Assembly: GCF_000203935.1 (NCBI RefSeq)
Contig: NC_008577.1
Location: 1,178,001 to 1,242,000 of the forward strand
Origin: Shewanella sp. ANA-3
Lineage (GTDB): Bacteria > Pseudomonadota > Gammaproteobacteria > Enterobacterales > Shewanellaceae
Length of the DNA stretch: 64,000 nt
Direction: 5' to 3'
The notes below the pieces were generated by a model. It ran no database searches and had not been told where the DNA came from. It worked only from the letters and a program-made list of their open reading frames with translations. This document shows, in pieces, positions 47,828 through 57,484 of the stretch (its first letter is position 1; every line of letters starts with the position of its first letter). Made by a program: the position numbers and the translations under genes.

Positions 47828-50200
47828 TTATTTTTGCAGAGCAGGGTAGCGCAGCTCTACCTCTTGGGTGATATCGAGTAGCTCACCAACACCGATAATC
47901 CGCCAGAGTTGTTCCTCGAGTTGTTTCGCTCTGTGGTTGGCGTGGATGTTGATGTATTCCAATTCGCGGCGCAGATAACCCATATCCGGTTTCTCAGTCG
48001 CACCACGGTAAATCCGCAGCGCCATAAAGCGTCCCGCCAGTTTACTTTGGTTGATAAAGGCGATTTTGGCCTGCGCATCTCCAAGCTCGGTGGCGGGAAC
48101 ACATTTTAAATGGAATTGACCGCGGGACTGGCGGGTCAATTGGATAAATACCTCAATAAAATCCATATCCTGTTGTGGCTTCATTTGGCGGATAGGATCG
48201 AGAATATCCCGTTTAAAGAATCCATCTTTTAGTAGCGGCGCGAGATTATATTGCAGGGTATCCGAGGAGCCAGCGGCAAAAATATCGCTGATCTCATCAT
48301 GCTCAGTGCTGACCCCTAAACAGGCGACCTGTGCAGATTTTGTTGTTTTTTCAACAAAGTAGGGTACCGAATGCAGCTCGCGTAATAGAATGTTTTTCAA
48401 ACCATCGGCCAGCTCTTTTATCTCGCTGTTGTTCTCGGTTAGCTGTTCGAGTTTTTCACGGTTATGGGCGATCAGTTTATTTAAAAACTCCACGCCAACA
48501 TGGGGCGTATGGCCCATCACTGCGGCTAAATGCAGTGTCACGCCATTTTTACGGGTACGCACTAGGCGGTAGGGTAAATTATCCAGTTGGGTTTTACCGG
48601 CAATGGTCTGCAACTTAGGCAAACTGATCATTATTGGCTTGTTGGTGGCAAACTCAGTTGGATTATCCAGAGTCAGCTGCATGCCTCGACCAGAAATATC
48701 TAAGCTTATCCCCGTCGCTTTTAAGGCTCCCTGTGACACATTAACTAAGGTTTTGAAGGCAAAACGCGCTTCCTGTCGACGCTCACTAAATTGCATCGAA
48801 ACCGGCTTGATTTGGTGTGCCGTCAGGCGCTGTTGGCCAAAGGCTTTGAGCGCATTGGCATTGCTATCGTCCTGCCAGGCCTTGTAACTAGCCCTTTCAT
48901 CCTCATTGGTAAGGTCTATTAGTTGCAGCATATGGCTGAACTGGGACAATTGCTGTTCCACCAGCGGGCTGTACTTAGCATCATCCCCCGGTAAGGTCGC
49001 ACGGCGATAACCTTTCGCATGGTAAATCTTATCTGGGATGAGTTTGAAAATACGCCAGCTCGGTTTCGTTGAGGCAAAACCGAGGAATAAAGACGTCATG
49101 CCCTTGGCTTTTAATTCGGCTAAGGTGGCCGAGTAAAAATACAGTGAGCCTTGGGCGTTGTAGGTAAAGCTAAAAAACAATCCGTAATCGGGGTTTTCGG
49201 GATGATTGACCAGCGCCGAGAGTCTTGCTGGCGTCAGCATGGCGGGCAATTGGCTGATATCATTCTCATCCTGAAAATAATGCACTATCTGCTGATTGTC
49301 GCGGCTCAGCAGCATATGGCTGATGGATTGGGACTGCTGACTGAGAAACAAAGGCAAATGCGGCAGATGCGGTAGGTAATGGCGCTCGAACCCCAGACCA
49401 GAGGCCGTCACTAGGACATCATTCACATCCAGTTTATAACGGAGCTTGTAGCCTCGGATTAAGTTGCCCAGCATTTCACCTAGGGCATCCGTGCCACCAA
49501 TCCGGCGTAAGCGTAACCAAATGAATTCACCATTGGTTTGGCTATCGACAATCTGATAATCGACCCCGAGTTGTAAATCGGGGTAGTAATATTCTTCACT
49601 AAGCTCGAGCAGTTTGACCTTGAGGGGCTTGTCGAGATCGAAGGGATGATTCGCCGCCAAGCGAATACGCGCACCGCCCACCGATAAATCGACGGTGATC
49701 CCCGGCATTTCGGTTCGTCCGGGTTGCGACACCGCAATGCGGATACTGTAATTCATCCGTTCTTCAGCGCGATTAAAATAACTGCCGAGCACCACACCGG
49801 GCACCATAAAAGGTTCGGGTTCGATGCCATCTGGTTGTTGCGTCACCTGACGTAGCTTTTGTCGCCGCTGTTGATGGGCATTGATGACGTATTCATACAC
49901 CCCTAAGGTGTACTTATTGCGGTATAAAGACATAGCCGCTTGCAGACTATGCTTGGCGGGCTCATCGAGAAAATGGCGCTGCTGGCCAAGCATGACTTCG
50001 GTGCAGGGCAACTCAGACTTGTCCCTAAGATCGATAATCCGGGTGCAGGGCGAAGCCAAACGATTCAACTCCATTTTCAACAGAAAACGGGTCGAATTGT
50101 TTTCATCGGCAGTCAGCTGCTGAAAAATCTCTTGGAAATTCGGTTCCATGAGTAGCGGCTTGAGCTGTTCTATGAGTGCATTATGGTTATCTAAACTCAT
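47828..50200 (-). CDS. Large tandem-PilZ protein (c-di-GMP effector candidate)
   Basis: A protein of 790 residues with no signal peptide or TM helix. Two PilZ-like domains are visible. The first is at about 147-235, with a basic stretch RMNYSIR and D-L-S-V-G-G-A. The second is at about 473-580, with R475-Q-E-A-R479 and D501-I-S-G-R-G, the RxxxR and DxSxxG c-di-GMP motifs. The second looks the better binder. The regions before, between and after have no recognised domain. It ends 17 bp from the convergent hydrolase and is divergent from radA, which begins 102 bp away. Confidence 0.85.
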   Translation of the reverse strand: MSLDNHNALIEQLKPLLMEPNFQEIFQQLTADENNSTRFLLKMELNRLASPCTRIIDLRDKSELPCTEVMLGQQRHFLDEPAKHSLQAAMSLYRNKYTLGVYEYVINAHQQRRQKLRQVTQQPDGIEPEPFMVPGVVLGSYFNRAEERMNYSIRIAVSQPGRTEMPGITVDLSVGGARIRLAANHPFDLDKPLKVKLLELSEEYYYPDLQLGVDYQIVDSQTNGEFIWLRLRRIGGTDALGEMLGNLIRGYKLRYKLDVNDVLVTASGLGFERHYLPHLPHLPLFLSQQSQSISHMLLSRDNQQIVHYFQDENDISQLPAMLTPARLSALVNHPENPDYGLFFSFTYNAQGSLYFYSATLAELKAKGMTSLFLGFASTKPSWRIFKLIPDKIYHAKGYRRATLPGDDAKYSPLVEQQLSQFSHMLQLIDLTNEDERASYKAWQDDSNANALKAFGQQRLTAHQIKPVSMQFSERRQEARFAFKTLVNVSQGALKATGISLDISGRGMQLTLDNPTEFATNKPIMISLPKLQTIAGKTQLDNLPYRLVRTRKNGVTLHLAAVMGHTPHVGVEFLNKLIAHNREKLEQLTENNSEIKELADGLKNILLRELHSVPYFVEKTTKSAQVACLGVSTEHDEISDIFAAGSSDTLQYNLAPLLKDGFFKRDILDPIRQMKPQQDMDFIEVFIQLTRQSRGQFHLKCVPATELGDAQAKIAFINQSKLAGRFMALRIYRGATEKPDMGYLRRELEYINIHANHRAKQLEEQLWRIIGVGELLDITQEVELRYPALQK

Positions 50201-50302
50201 GTAGGGTCTTTTCTAATGCTGATTTTATGCCGTGCTGTGTTAGTCTAATGTCGGCAGTATTCACAGTTACTTAAATTGATTTTATACAGATTTTAATAAG
50301 TT

Positions 50303-51667
50303 ATGGCAAAGAATAAAACCGCGTACGTGTGCAATGAGTGTGGACAGGATTTTCCACGCTGGCAAGGGCAGTGCAGTGCTTGTCAGGAGTGGAATACGAT
50401 AACCGAAGTGCGTTTAGGCGCCGCCTCGCCCGGACGGGGAACTAAGTTTGCGGGTTATGCCGGTGCTGGCAGTAGCGAAGTCAAAACCTTAGACCAAATT
50501 GACCTTAATGCCTTACCACGGATTGTGAGCCATTTTGGCGAGCTCGACCGCGTGCTCGGGGGCGGCATAGTGCCAGGCTCAGCGATTCTGATTGGCGGTC
50601 ATCCCGGTGCCGGTAAGAGTACGCTGTTACTCCAAACCCTGTGCCATTTAGCCGAGCAAATGCCTGCACTTTATGTGACGGGGGAAGAGTCCCTGCAGCA
50701 AGTCGCTATGCGCGCTCATCGCTTAGGGCTGCCAACCAATAAACTGCGGATGTTATCTGAGACCAGTGTGGAGCAGATCTGCGAAGTCGCCCTGCAAGAA
50801 TCGCCAAAAGTCATCGTCGTCGACTCTATTCAAGTCATGCACATGAGCGATGTGGCATCGAGCCCCGGCAGTGTGTCGCAGGTGCGTGAATCGGCCTCCT
50901 ATTTAACTCGCTTTGCCAAGCAAAACGGCATTGCCGTGATTATGGTCGGCCATGTGACCAAAGACGGTAGCCTCGCCGGGCCTAAAGTGCTTGAGCACTG
51001 TATCGATTGTTCTGTGATGTTTGAAGGGGATAGCGACAGCCGTTATCGTACCTTGCGCTCCCACAAGAACCGTTTCGGGGCGATTAACGAGTTAGGCGTA
51101 TTCGCCATGACTGAGCGTGGTTTGAAGGAAGTGGCTAACCCTTCGGCGATTTTCCTCTCCCGCGGTGAAGAAGAATCCTCTGGCTCCTTAGTGATGGTGG
51201 TGTGGGAAGGTACGCGTCCGCTGTTGGTAGAACTTCAGGTGCTGGTGGACAATTCGGCGATGTCGAACCCACGCCGCGTGGCAGTGGGGATGGATGCAAA
51301 CCGTTTAGCCATGCTACTGGCAGTGATGCATCGCCATGGTGGGTTACAAATGTCGGATCAGGACGTGTTTGTCAACGTCGTTGGTGGGGTTAAAGTGACA
51401 GAAACCAGTGCCGACCTAACCTTGTTGCTGGCCATGGTGTCGAGTTTCCGTGGCGATATTTTACCGAGCGATTTAGTGGTGTTTGGTGAAGTGGGGTTAT
51501 CCGGGGAAATTCGCCCCGTGCCCAATGGTCAAGAACGTCTCGTCGAAGCCGCCAAACATGGCTTTAAGCGGGCGATTGTGCCCCGTGCCAATGTGCCAAA
51601 AAAGCCGCCCGCAGGTATGGAAGTGGTGGGTGTGGCAAAATTATCCGAAGCCCTCGAAGCGATATAA
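50303..51667 (+). CDS. radA: DNA repair protein RadA (Sms)
   Basis: A RecA-like branch-migration helicase in recombinational repair. The 454-residue protein has a four-cysteine zinc finger (CNECGQDFPRWQGQCSAC), Walker A GGHPGAGKS, the RadA-specific KNRFG segment, and a Lon-protease-like C-terminal domain (GDILPSDLVVFGEVGLSGEIRPV). It lies between two PilZ genes on the other strand. In E. coli it follows serB; here two genes intervene. Confidence 0.96.
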   Translation: MAKNKTAYVCNECGQDFPRWQGQCSACQEWNTITEVRLGAASPGRGTKFAGYAGAGSSEVKTLDQIDLNALPRIVSHFGELDRVLGGGIVPGSAILIGGHPGAGKSTLLLQTLCHLAEQMPALYVTGEESLQQVAMRAHRLGLPTNKLRMLSETSVEQICEVALQESPKVIVVDSIQVMHMSDVASSPGSVSQVRESASYLTRFAKQNGIAVIMVGHVTKDGSLAGPKVLEHCIDCSVMFEGDSDSRYRTLRSHKNRFGAINELGVFAMTERGLKEVANPSAIFLSRGEEESSGSLVMVVWEGTRPLLVELQVLVDNSAMSNPRRVAVGMDANRLAMLLAVMHRHGGLQMSDQDVFVNVVGGVKVTETSADLTLLLAMVSSFRGDILPSDLVVFGEVGLSGEIRPVPNGQERLVEAAKHGFKRAIVPRANVPKKPPAGMEVVGVAKLSEALEAI

Positions 51668-51675
51668 TCCTCAAA

Positions 51676-51708
51676 ACAAAAAACAGCACCCAATGGCGCT
51701 GTTTTTTA
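51676..51708 (+). terminator. Terminator of radA
   Basis: AAAAAACAGC and GCTGTTTTTT pair around an ACCCAATGGC loop that can extend the stem. The T-run follows 9 bp after the radA stop. Confidence 0.85.
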
Positions 51709-51752
51709 TGGATTCTTAGGCAGTGAAGTCTGTGTCACGCTGAGGTTTTCGC

Positions 51753-52145
51753 TTAATCGGCGCTGTTGTGCTTCTCGATAAATAGCGCTAATTCACGATT
51801 CAGTATCGACGCATCGCCTAGATTTAGCTCAACGATGCGTTTGAGGTGGCTGATGCTGTCGACATCGATAAATTTACACTTGAGCCCCAGCTGTTGGTTG
51901 CGTTGATGCACTAACTCGGTTTCCATTTGCAGCTCAATATCCGAGCCCGGTAGGGTAAAACTGAGGGTGATAGGCGCATCCGTATGGCTAAATCCGGCAG
52001 GTTCGTCCACCAGTGCGCCATTTAGGCTGAGGTCGAGTATGGTGGTTTGCCACTGTTTATCGCCTTGGTGTACCGATGCGCTAGCGGCAAAGAGGATCCG
52101 CGAGAACTTTCGTCTTTCATCAATCACGACTTCTTTATTGTTCAT
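51753..52145 (-). CDS. Single-domain PilZ protein
   Basis: A 130-residue protein that is almost only a PilZ domain. R11-R-K-F-S-R16 supplies the arginine motif and D38-L-S-L-N-G-A the DxSxxG motif, so c-di-GMP binding is likely. No membrane segment. It is divergent from torR across 179 bp that carries tor-box-like repeats. It probably acts as a small adaptor; the partner is not evident. Confidence 0.85.
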   Translation of the reverse strand: MNNKEVVIDERRKFSRILFAASASVHQGDKQWQTTILDLSLNGALVDEPAGFSHTDAPITLSFTLPGSDIELQMETELVHQRNQQLGLKCKFIDVDSISHLKRIVELNLGDASILNRELALFIEKHNSAD

Positions 52146-52275
52146 AGTTTGTTAGTGCTCACCCCAATCAATATGCCTAAGCATATGTCATATTGATGTT
52201 ACTGTAAAAGTTCGGCAGTTTTTTGTGCCAGAAAGTAACGGAGATCGCATATTTTACCTTTTCCTCATATGCAAA

Positions 52276-52291
52276 TATGAAAAAGTATGAA
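52276..52291. promoter_or_regulatory. Tor-box-like direct repeat upstream of torR
   Basis: Two TATGAA hexamers start exactly 10 bp apart (52276 and 52286), one helical turn, 34 bp before the torR start. The same spacing recurs upstream of torE. It is a likely TorR site for autoregulation. Confidence 0.65.
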
Positions 52292-52324
52292 TAATTCAGT
52301 TAAGCAAAATAAGAGATGTAGAAC

Positions 52325-53035
52325 ATGGCCTATAGTGTGCTCGTTGTCGATGATGAAGCGGTGATTCGTGCTCGATTGAAAGGGTATTTTGAAAAAGAAG
52401 GTTACCGCGTTGTCGAGGCGGCCGATGGCGAGCAGATGTGGCACGAGTTTAATCGTCAACATATTGATTTGATTATGTTAGACATTAACCTGCCTGGAGT
52501 AGATGGCTTAAGCTTAACCCGTGAGTTACGTAGCCGCTCCCATGTGGGGATTATCTTAGTCTCGGGCCGTGATGAATCAATTGATAAAATCGTTGGTCTG
52601 GAGATGGGCGCCGATGATTATGTGACTAAGCCCTTCGAGCTGCGGGAGCTATTGGTTAGGGTTAAAAACCTACTGTGGCGGATTTCTCTGGTAAAACAAG
52701 CCGAACAAGCGCTGGTGCAGGAATTATCCGAGCCCGATGATGTGATGAGTTTTGAAGGTTATCGGCTCGAGTTAAACAGCCGTAAGCTGCGCCAAGGGGA
52801 GGAGCTTATCAAGCTCACTAAGGCCGAATTTGAGTTGTTAACCGCCTTTGCTTTGCATCCGCAGCAGGTACTTTCCCGTGAGCGCTTAATGCAGCAAACC
52901 AGTCATCGTAATCAGGATGTGAATGACAGAACCATAGATGTCATCATCCGTCGCCTGCGTAATAAGCTCAATCCCGAACTCTTTGTCACAGTCCATGGTG
53001 AGGGCTATTTGTTTGCCGCTAAGGTGGATGACTAA
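52325..53035 (+). CDS. torR: TMAO response regulator TorR
   Basis: An OmpR-family regulator of 236 residues that activates the torECAD operon. The receiver domain (about 4-115) has the phosphorylated D53 in IMLDINLPG and the K of VTKPFE. The winged-helix domain (about 135-232) includes LTKAEFELLTAFALHP and NDRTIDVIIRRLRNKL. The ribosome site is AAGAG. It is convergent with torT, which is 51 bp away. Confidence 0.95.
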   Translation: MAYSVLVVDDEAVIRARLKGYFEKEGYRVVEAADGEQMWHEFNRQHIDLIMLDINLPGVDGLSLTRELRSRSHVGIILVSGRDESIDKIVGLEMGADDYVTKPFELRELLVRVKNLLWRISLVKQAEQALVQELSEPDDVMSFEGYRLELNSRKLRQGEELIKLTKAEFELLTAFALHPQQVLSRERLMQQTSHRNQDVNDRTIDVIIRRLRNKLNPELFVTVHGEGYLFAAKVDD

Positions 53036-53086
53036 TCTCTAACTAAATATTGTGTTGAGCGTTGAGTTAATCGCTATGTAAAGCGC

Positions 53087-54154
53087 TCAGGGGCGCACTT
53101 GATACAAGGGATAAAAATCCGCTTCGGCGAGGCTAACGTTAAGATCCGATAGGGTATTTGGTGAAGTCGTGCGCTCAACGATAGCAGGACCTATATCGCC
53201 AAAAGGTGCGGCGCCTTCGAGTTGTTTTACCGTGACATCGATGGCGAGTTTGCCCTGTAACACGACCAAGTCATCATTGCTGTAGACCACTTTTTGTCGC
53301 TTCAAGCCGCGCAGAATCGCGGGGGATAAGTAACTGCTCACCAGCTTGATGTCTTGCGTCAGCTGTTTTTGTTTGAGGGTGCTGACGGCGGCTTCTATCG
53401 CCACCGCACTGCCAAGAATATAGTTGGGGCGCTGGGCTTTAAGCAGTATCTGTAATTGATCGCGGTAGAGATTGCGATTGTTATCGGCATGCTGAATCGC
53501 ACTGATGCTGACATTGCTGCCCTCAAGGGCATGGCGAATGCCTTGTTCGACTAAATCTGTGCCACCTAGGTTTTCGGGACCCGCTAAGAGGGCCAAGGTG
53601 GTCGGCTGGGTTGGGGAATGCGCCTTGGCATCTGCCTTAATAAAATTGCCCGCGCTTAGCCCCATTTGATACCAGTTAACGCCGATATGGGTCTGCACTT
53701 GCTCAGCATTGAGTTTATTCACTAGGGCAAGCACAGGTTTGGTTAACGGCTCTGAGAAATGTTCGAGCAGATTGGGGCTCACGGCGCCGAGCAAAATTGC
53801 ATCGTAATCTCCCTTCATACATGCGCTTAATTGCTCGAGCTGTTTATCTTGATGGTAGTAGCTGCCCGCTTCGAACAGATCCAGCGACACACCGAGGTGT
53901 TTCGCCTGTTGGATCAGGCCGTAGTCGATGCCAATCCAATAGGCGTCCTTAAGATGAGGCACTAAGGCACAAATGCGCCAAGCCTGTTGTGCTTTACTCA
54001 GAGGATGATAATCAAGTGCCTGCGCCTGTTGAATTTTGGCATTAAAGGGATGGCGTTGCTCTAATGGCCAAGTTTGGCTGTTGGCATTGGCAGACGATAA
54101 ACATAACAGGCCAAAAGTGGTGAGTGTGAGCAAAGCTTGCCAAAATTTTCCCAT
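53087..54154 (-). CDS. torT: Periplasmic TMAO-binding protein TorT
   Basis: A periplasmic binding protein of the type I fold, 355 residues, that presents TMAO to TorS. A Sec signal peptide ends at about residue 24 (SSANA). The mature protein has ICALVPHLKDAYWIGIDYGL, typical of sugar-type binding proteins, and LALLAGPENLGGTDLVEQGIRHAL. It is divergent from torS, with 56 bp between the start codons used here. Confidence 0.92.
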   Translation of the reverse strand: MGKFWQALLTLTTFGLLCLSSANANSQTWPLEQRHPFNAKIQQAQALDYHPLSKAQQAWRICALVPHLKDAYWIGIDYGLIQQAKHLGVSLDLFEAGSYYHQDKQLEQLSACMKGDYDAILLGAVSPNLLEHFSEPLTKPVLALVNKLNAEQVQTHIGVNWYQMGLSAGNFIKADAKAHSPTQPTTLALLAGPENLGGTDLVEQGIRHALEGSNVSISAIQHADNNRNLYRDQLQILLKAQRPNYILGSAVAIEAAVSTLKQKQLTQDIKLVSSYLSPAILRGLKRQKVVYSNDDLVVLQGKLAIDVTVKQLEGAAPFGDIGPAIVERTTSPNTLSDLNVSLAEADFYPLYQVRP

Positions 54155-54210
54155 TGTCTCGTATCATCCACAGTGATTATCTCGAAGGCATTGTAACAGA
54201 AGGAACAAGT

Positions 54211-57200
54211 GTGGCGCCTTTATCTTTATCGCGAAGTAGTTTAACCGGCAGACTTATGCTCGCCTTCGGCGTGCTTGGGGTATTGCTGTTGCTACTGGTT
54301 AGCTTAGGTAGCCTGAGTTTGCATTGGCTCAAACAGGCCGACAGTTATCTGTATGAAGAATCCTTACCCGCCTCTCAAGCCGCGCGCCAATTAGTGCAGG
54401 CCTCTAATGCCTTATCCGATGGCGTGACCCAGTTAGGCCAAGTAGAGGATGAGCGGCAGCGGGAATTTATCGGCCGTAAGCTCAGCCTTGAAAGCGCCAC
54501 AATGTTAAATAGCATCAAAGTGTTACTGACACTGGATGTGAACGAGGATAATCATTTATCCGTATTAGCTGGGCAAATCATCGAGCAATTAACCTTACTG
54601 GGTAAGAGTGTGGGCCAGCGCATTACCTTAGGCGATGAGTTGCAGCTCAGAGCCCGCGAATTATCGGTTGCCGCAGGCCGAGCCTCTGAGCTATTGCAAT
54701 CCGAATTAGCGGTTGTCGACTCGGCGATTTTGGCAAAACTCAGCCAAGCCTATCCGGATATGGCGGGGGATAAACGCAGTGGTCAATTGCTCGATGATGT
54801 GATTGAGCGAGAGTTAGATGTGCAGGAGCAGCTCAACCGTGTGCTCAAGTTAGTGCATCAAATTGCGCTGCTCAGTCAGTTATTTGAGGCATCCGAATTA
54901 CAGTCCGAACTGCAATTGAGTGTTCCCCGTTTATTGGCCACCTTTGCCAGCACTGCACCATCCCACCCCATGGCGCAGAATCATCCAGATCATCCAAAGC
55001 AAGGGACGGCTATCGAGCTGGCGACTACTGAGGCGCCAACGGCAGAGGTGGGTATCGATTTAATGGCGCTCACCACAGTGGCTGAGCTTATCCGCGACCC
55101 CGGCAGGCTCAATGCGCTAAAGGCGGAGCTGGCTATTCTTCTTCATACCCCAAAAATCATTAAATTACAGCGAGAACTGAGCCAAAGCCTGCAGCGCCAA
55201 CAGCGTCAGCAGCAGGAGTTAGCGGAAAAACTCTATAGCCTCAACACGCTGGTGGACAGTGCGCTTAATCAACAGCAACAGCGGGCAGAGCTGGCGCGAA
55301 GTGATTATTTAATGCAGTTGTCTTACGCCCGCTTGGGGCTGTGGGGCACGGGTATATTAATGTTGGTTATCATGGCGGTCGTGGTCTATCGAGTGATCTA
55401 TCGCGGCATTGCCTTGAGGTTAAATCAGGCGACCGAGGCCATGTCGCGCTTAAGTTTAGGGGACACCAATATGAGCCTCGATGCCCACGGCGACGATGAA
55501 TTGACCGCCATGGCCAATGCTATCGAGGCATTTAAGCGAAAAACCGCCCATAACCTGAAATTGCAGACGGATTTACGCCAGGTCGCCGATGAGCTGACCG
55601 AGCATAAAAAGGCCCTCGAACAAACCGTGGCCACGCGCACGCAGGAATTGGCCGAAGCCAACCTGCGCCTCGATGCGGAGGCCAAAGGCCACGCTAAGGC
55701 AAGAATCGTTGCCGAGGAGGCGAGTCAGGCAAAATCCCAATTCTTGGCGACCATGAGCCATGAAATTCGCACCCCGCTCAACGGTTTACTCGGGACGCTC
55801 ACCTTGCTCGGCCATAGTCAATTACCGCCAGCGCAGCAACAGATGCTCGCGCTGTCGCAATACAGCGGCACGCTGCTGCAAACCGTGCTGAGCGATATTC
55901 TCGACTTCTCCCGCCTCGAGCAGGGCAATTTAACCAATGAGCCGCGGCCAACGGATATCAACGCTCTGCTCGATGAAGTGCTGGCAATCATGGTGGCGGG
56001 CGCCAATTTGGCGGGATTGAGCCTAAGGCTGAATTGTCCCCAGTTACCCGCCTGTATTCATATCGATGGCCCTAAGCTGAGGCAAGTGCTGTTTAACTTG
56101 ATTGGTAACGGCATAAAATTCACCCCCGAAGGCGGCGTGAGTCTCAATGTTAGCGTACGAGGCGATAAGTTAGCCTTTGTGGTGGCCGATACCGGCGTGG
56201 GGATTGCGCCCGAGGTGCGCGAGCAATTATTTATGCCTTACTGCGTATTGCCTAATCAGGGGCGCAGCCGTGGGACAGGCTTAGGGCTTGCCATCTGCAA
56301 ACAGTTAGTTGAACTGATGGATGCCGAGGGGCCAGGCATTTGGGTTAAGAGCGAGCCAGGCAAGGGCAGCGAGTTTGGTTTTGAGCTGAGCTTTACCCAG
56401 TGTGATAAGGCATTAGATACGCAAACTCAGGTGCAAAAACGGGTTAATCCCCAACGGGTGTTAGTGATTGAAGACAACAAGGTCAATGCCATGGTCGCGC
56501 AGGGATTTTTGGCGCATTTAGGCCACAGTTCCAGCTTGGCCGTCAGTTGTCAGCAGGCGCTGGCGCATGTGAGTGGCGATAAGGCATTCGATGCCGTGAT
56601 GCTCGATATTCAGCTGAGTGATGGCTCTGGACTCACACTATTACCCCAGTTAAAGGCGTTATTCGCCAATGACAATGTGAAGTTTGCCGCCTTTACCGCG
56701 CAGATGCAGACGGAGGAGCTTAGCCTGTATCGGGAGGCTGGGTTTGATACTGTGTTGGCTAAACCCTTGAGCCTGCAAACCCTGACAGAATGGTTAGGTG
56801 TTGCGCGTGTGTCTGCTTCAATACCAGCTTCACTAAGTGAGTCATCGGCGCACTCGCCACAATCGCTTCAATCGTCGAACAATGCCGAACCTACCAGCCA
56901 TAACCATCAAGCAGAAACCTTGTTAGATCTTAACCAGTTACAGCAAGATCTTGAGGTCTTAGGCGTGAAAGCCGTGAGTGATATGTTGGCGCTCTATCGA
57001 ACCTCCAGTGCCGAGCAAATGGAGCGACTCTCGGCGCTAAGCTCTGTGGCGCATTTCAGTGAGGGCGCAAAACTATTGCACTCGCTTAAGGGCAGCAGTG
57101 CCAGCATGGGGCTAAAAGCATTGACTCAGTGTTGTCAGCAGTGGGAGAAAGCACTCAACACCACAGGGGAAAATGCATTGGATAGCAAGGCGGTGACTGA

Positions 57201-57264
57201 ATTAACCGCCTGCTGGCAGGCGTCGATAACAGCGATTGAGCAATGGTTGGCAACAAAGGGCTAG
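54211..57264 (+). CDS. torS: TMAO sensor hybrid histidine kinase TorS
   Basis: An unorthodox hybrid kinase of 1017 residues. TM1 (about 14-37) is followed by a long alpha-helical periplasmic sensor, TM2 (about 374-397) and HAMP. HisKA carries H517 in FLATMSHEIRTPLNG, the HATPase spans about 600-745, the receiver starts at about 750 (VLVIEDNK, LDIQLSDGSG), and the Hpt carries H957 in LLHSLKGSS. Four-step phosphorelay to TorR is expected. The GTG at 54211 has AGGA 6 nt upstream; a TTG at 54154 would overlap the torT start and add 19 residues. It is longer than E. coli TorS (914). Confidence 0.94.
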   Translation: MAPLSLSRSSLTGRLMLAFGVLGVLLLLLVSLGSLSLHWLKQADSYLYEESLPASQAARQLVQASNALSDGVTQLGQVEDERQREFIGRKLSLESATMLNSIKVLLTLDVNEDNHLSVLAGQIIEQLTLLGKSVGQRITLGDELQLRARELSVAAGRASELLQSELAVVDSAILAKLSQAYPDMAGDKRSGQLLDDVIERELDVQEQLNRVLKLVHQIALLSQLFEASELQSELQLSVPRLLATFASTAPSHPMAQNHPDHPKQGTAIELATTEAPTAEVGIDLMALTTVAELIRDPGRLNALKAELAILLHTPKIIKLQRELSQSLQRQQRQQQELAEKLYSLNTLVDSALNQQQQRAELARSDYLMQLSYARLGLWGTGILMLVIMAVVVYRVIYRGIALRLNQATEAMSRLSLGDTNMSLDAHGDDELTAMANAIEAFKRKTAHNLKLQTDLRQVADELTEHKKALEQTVATRTQELAEANLRLDAEAKGHAKARIVAEEASQAKSQFLATMSHEIRTPLNGLLGTLTLLGHSQLPPAQQQMLALSQYSGTLLQTVLSDILDFSRLEQGNLTNEPRPTDINALLDEVLAIMVAGANLAGLSLRLNCPQLPACIHIDGPKLRQVLFNLIGNGIKFTPEGGVSLNVSVRGDKLAFVVADTGVGIAPEVREQLFMPYCVLPNQGRSRGTGLGLAICKQLVELMDAEGPGIWVKSEPGKGSEFGFELSFTQCDKALDTQTQVQKRVNPQRVLVIEDNKVNAMVAQGFLAHLGHSSSLAVSCQQALAHVSGDKAFDAVMLDIQLSDGSGLTLLPQLKALFANDNVKFAAFTAQMQTEELSLYREAGFDTVLAKPLSLQTLTEWLGVARVSASIPASLSESSAHSPQSLQSSNNAEPTSHNHQAETLLDLNQLQQDLEVLGVKAVSDMLALYRTSSAEQMERLSALSSVAHFSEGAKLLHSLKGSSASMGLKALTQCCQQWEKALNTTGENALDSKAVTELTACWQASITAIEQWLATKG

Positions 57265-57364
57265 CAGCAAAGGTTTATCGATAAGAGGTTAGCGCTAGGA
57301 GTAAGTCGTCCTGAGTAGTACATAAGCAACACGTATTTCTGCCTAATCAGTGCAAATCGAGGAA

Positions 57365-57393
57365 TAAAAAAGCGGCTCTAATGAGCCGCTTTT
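57365..57393. terminator. Bidirectional terminator between torS and torD
   Basis: AAAAAAGCGGCTC and GAGCCGCTTTT form a strong stem with a TAAT loop, flanked by A-run and T-run. It can end both the plus-strand torS and the minus-strand torECAD transcript. Confidence 0.88.
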
Positions 57394-57484
57394 GTTAACT
57401 TATTTCAGGACGAGACATGAGCCATTACCTTGAGCCTTAACGCTACTCAGGTTTAACGCTACACGGGCTTTAGGCTAGTGGCGA

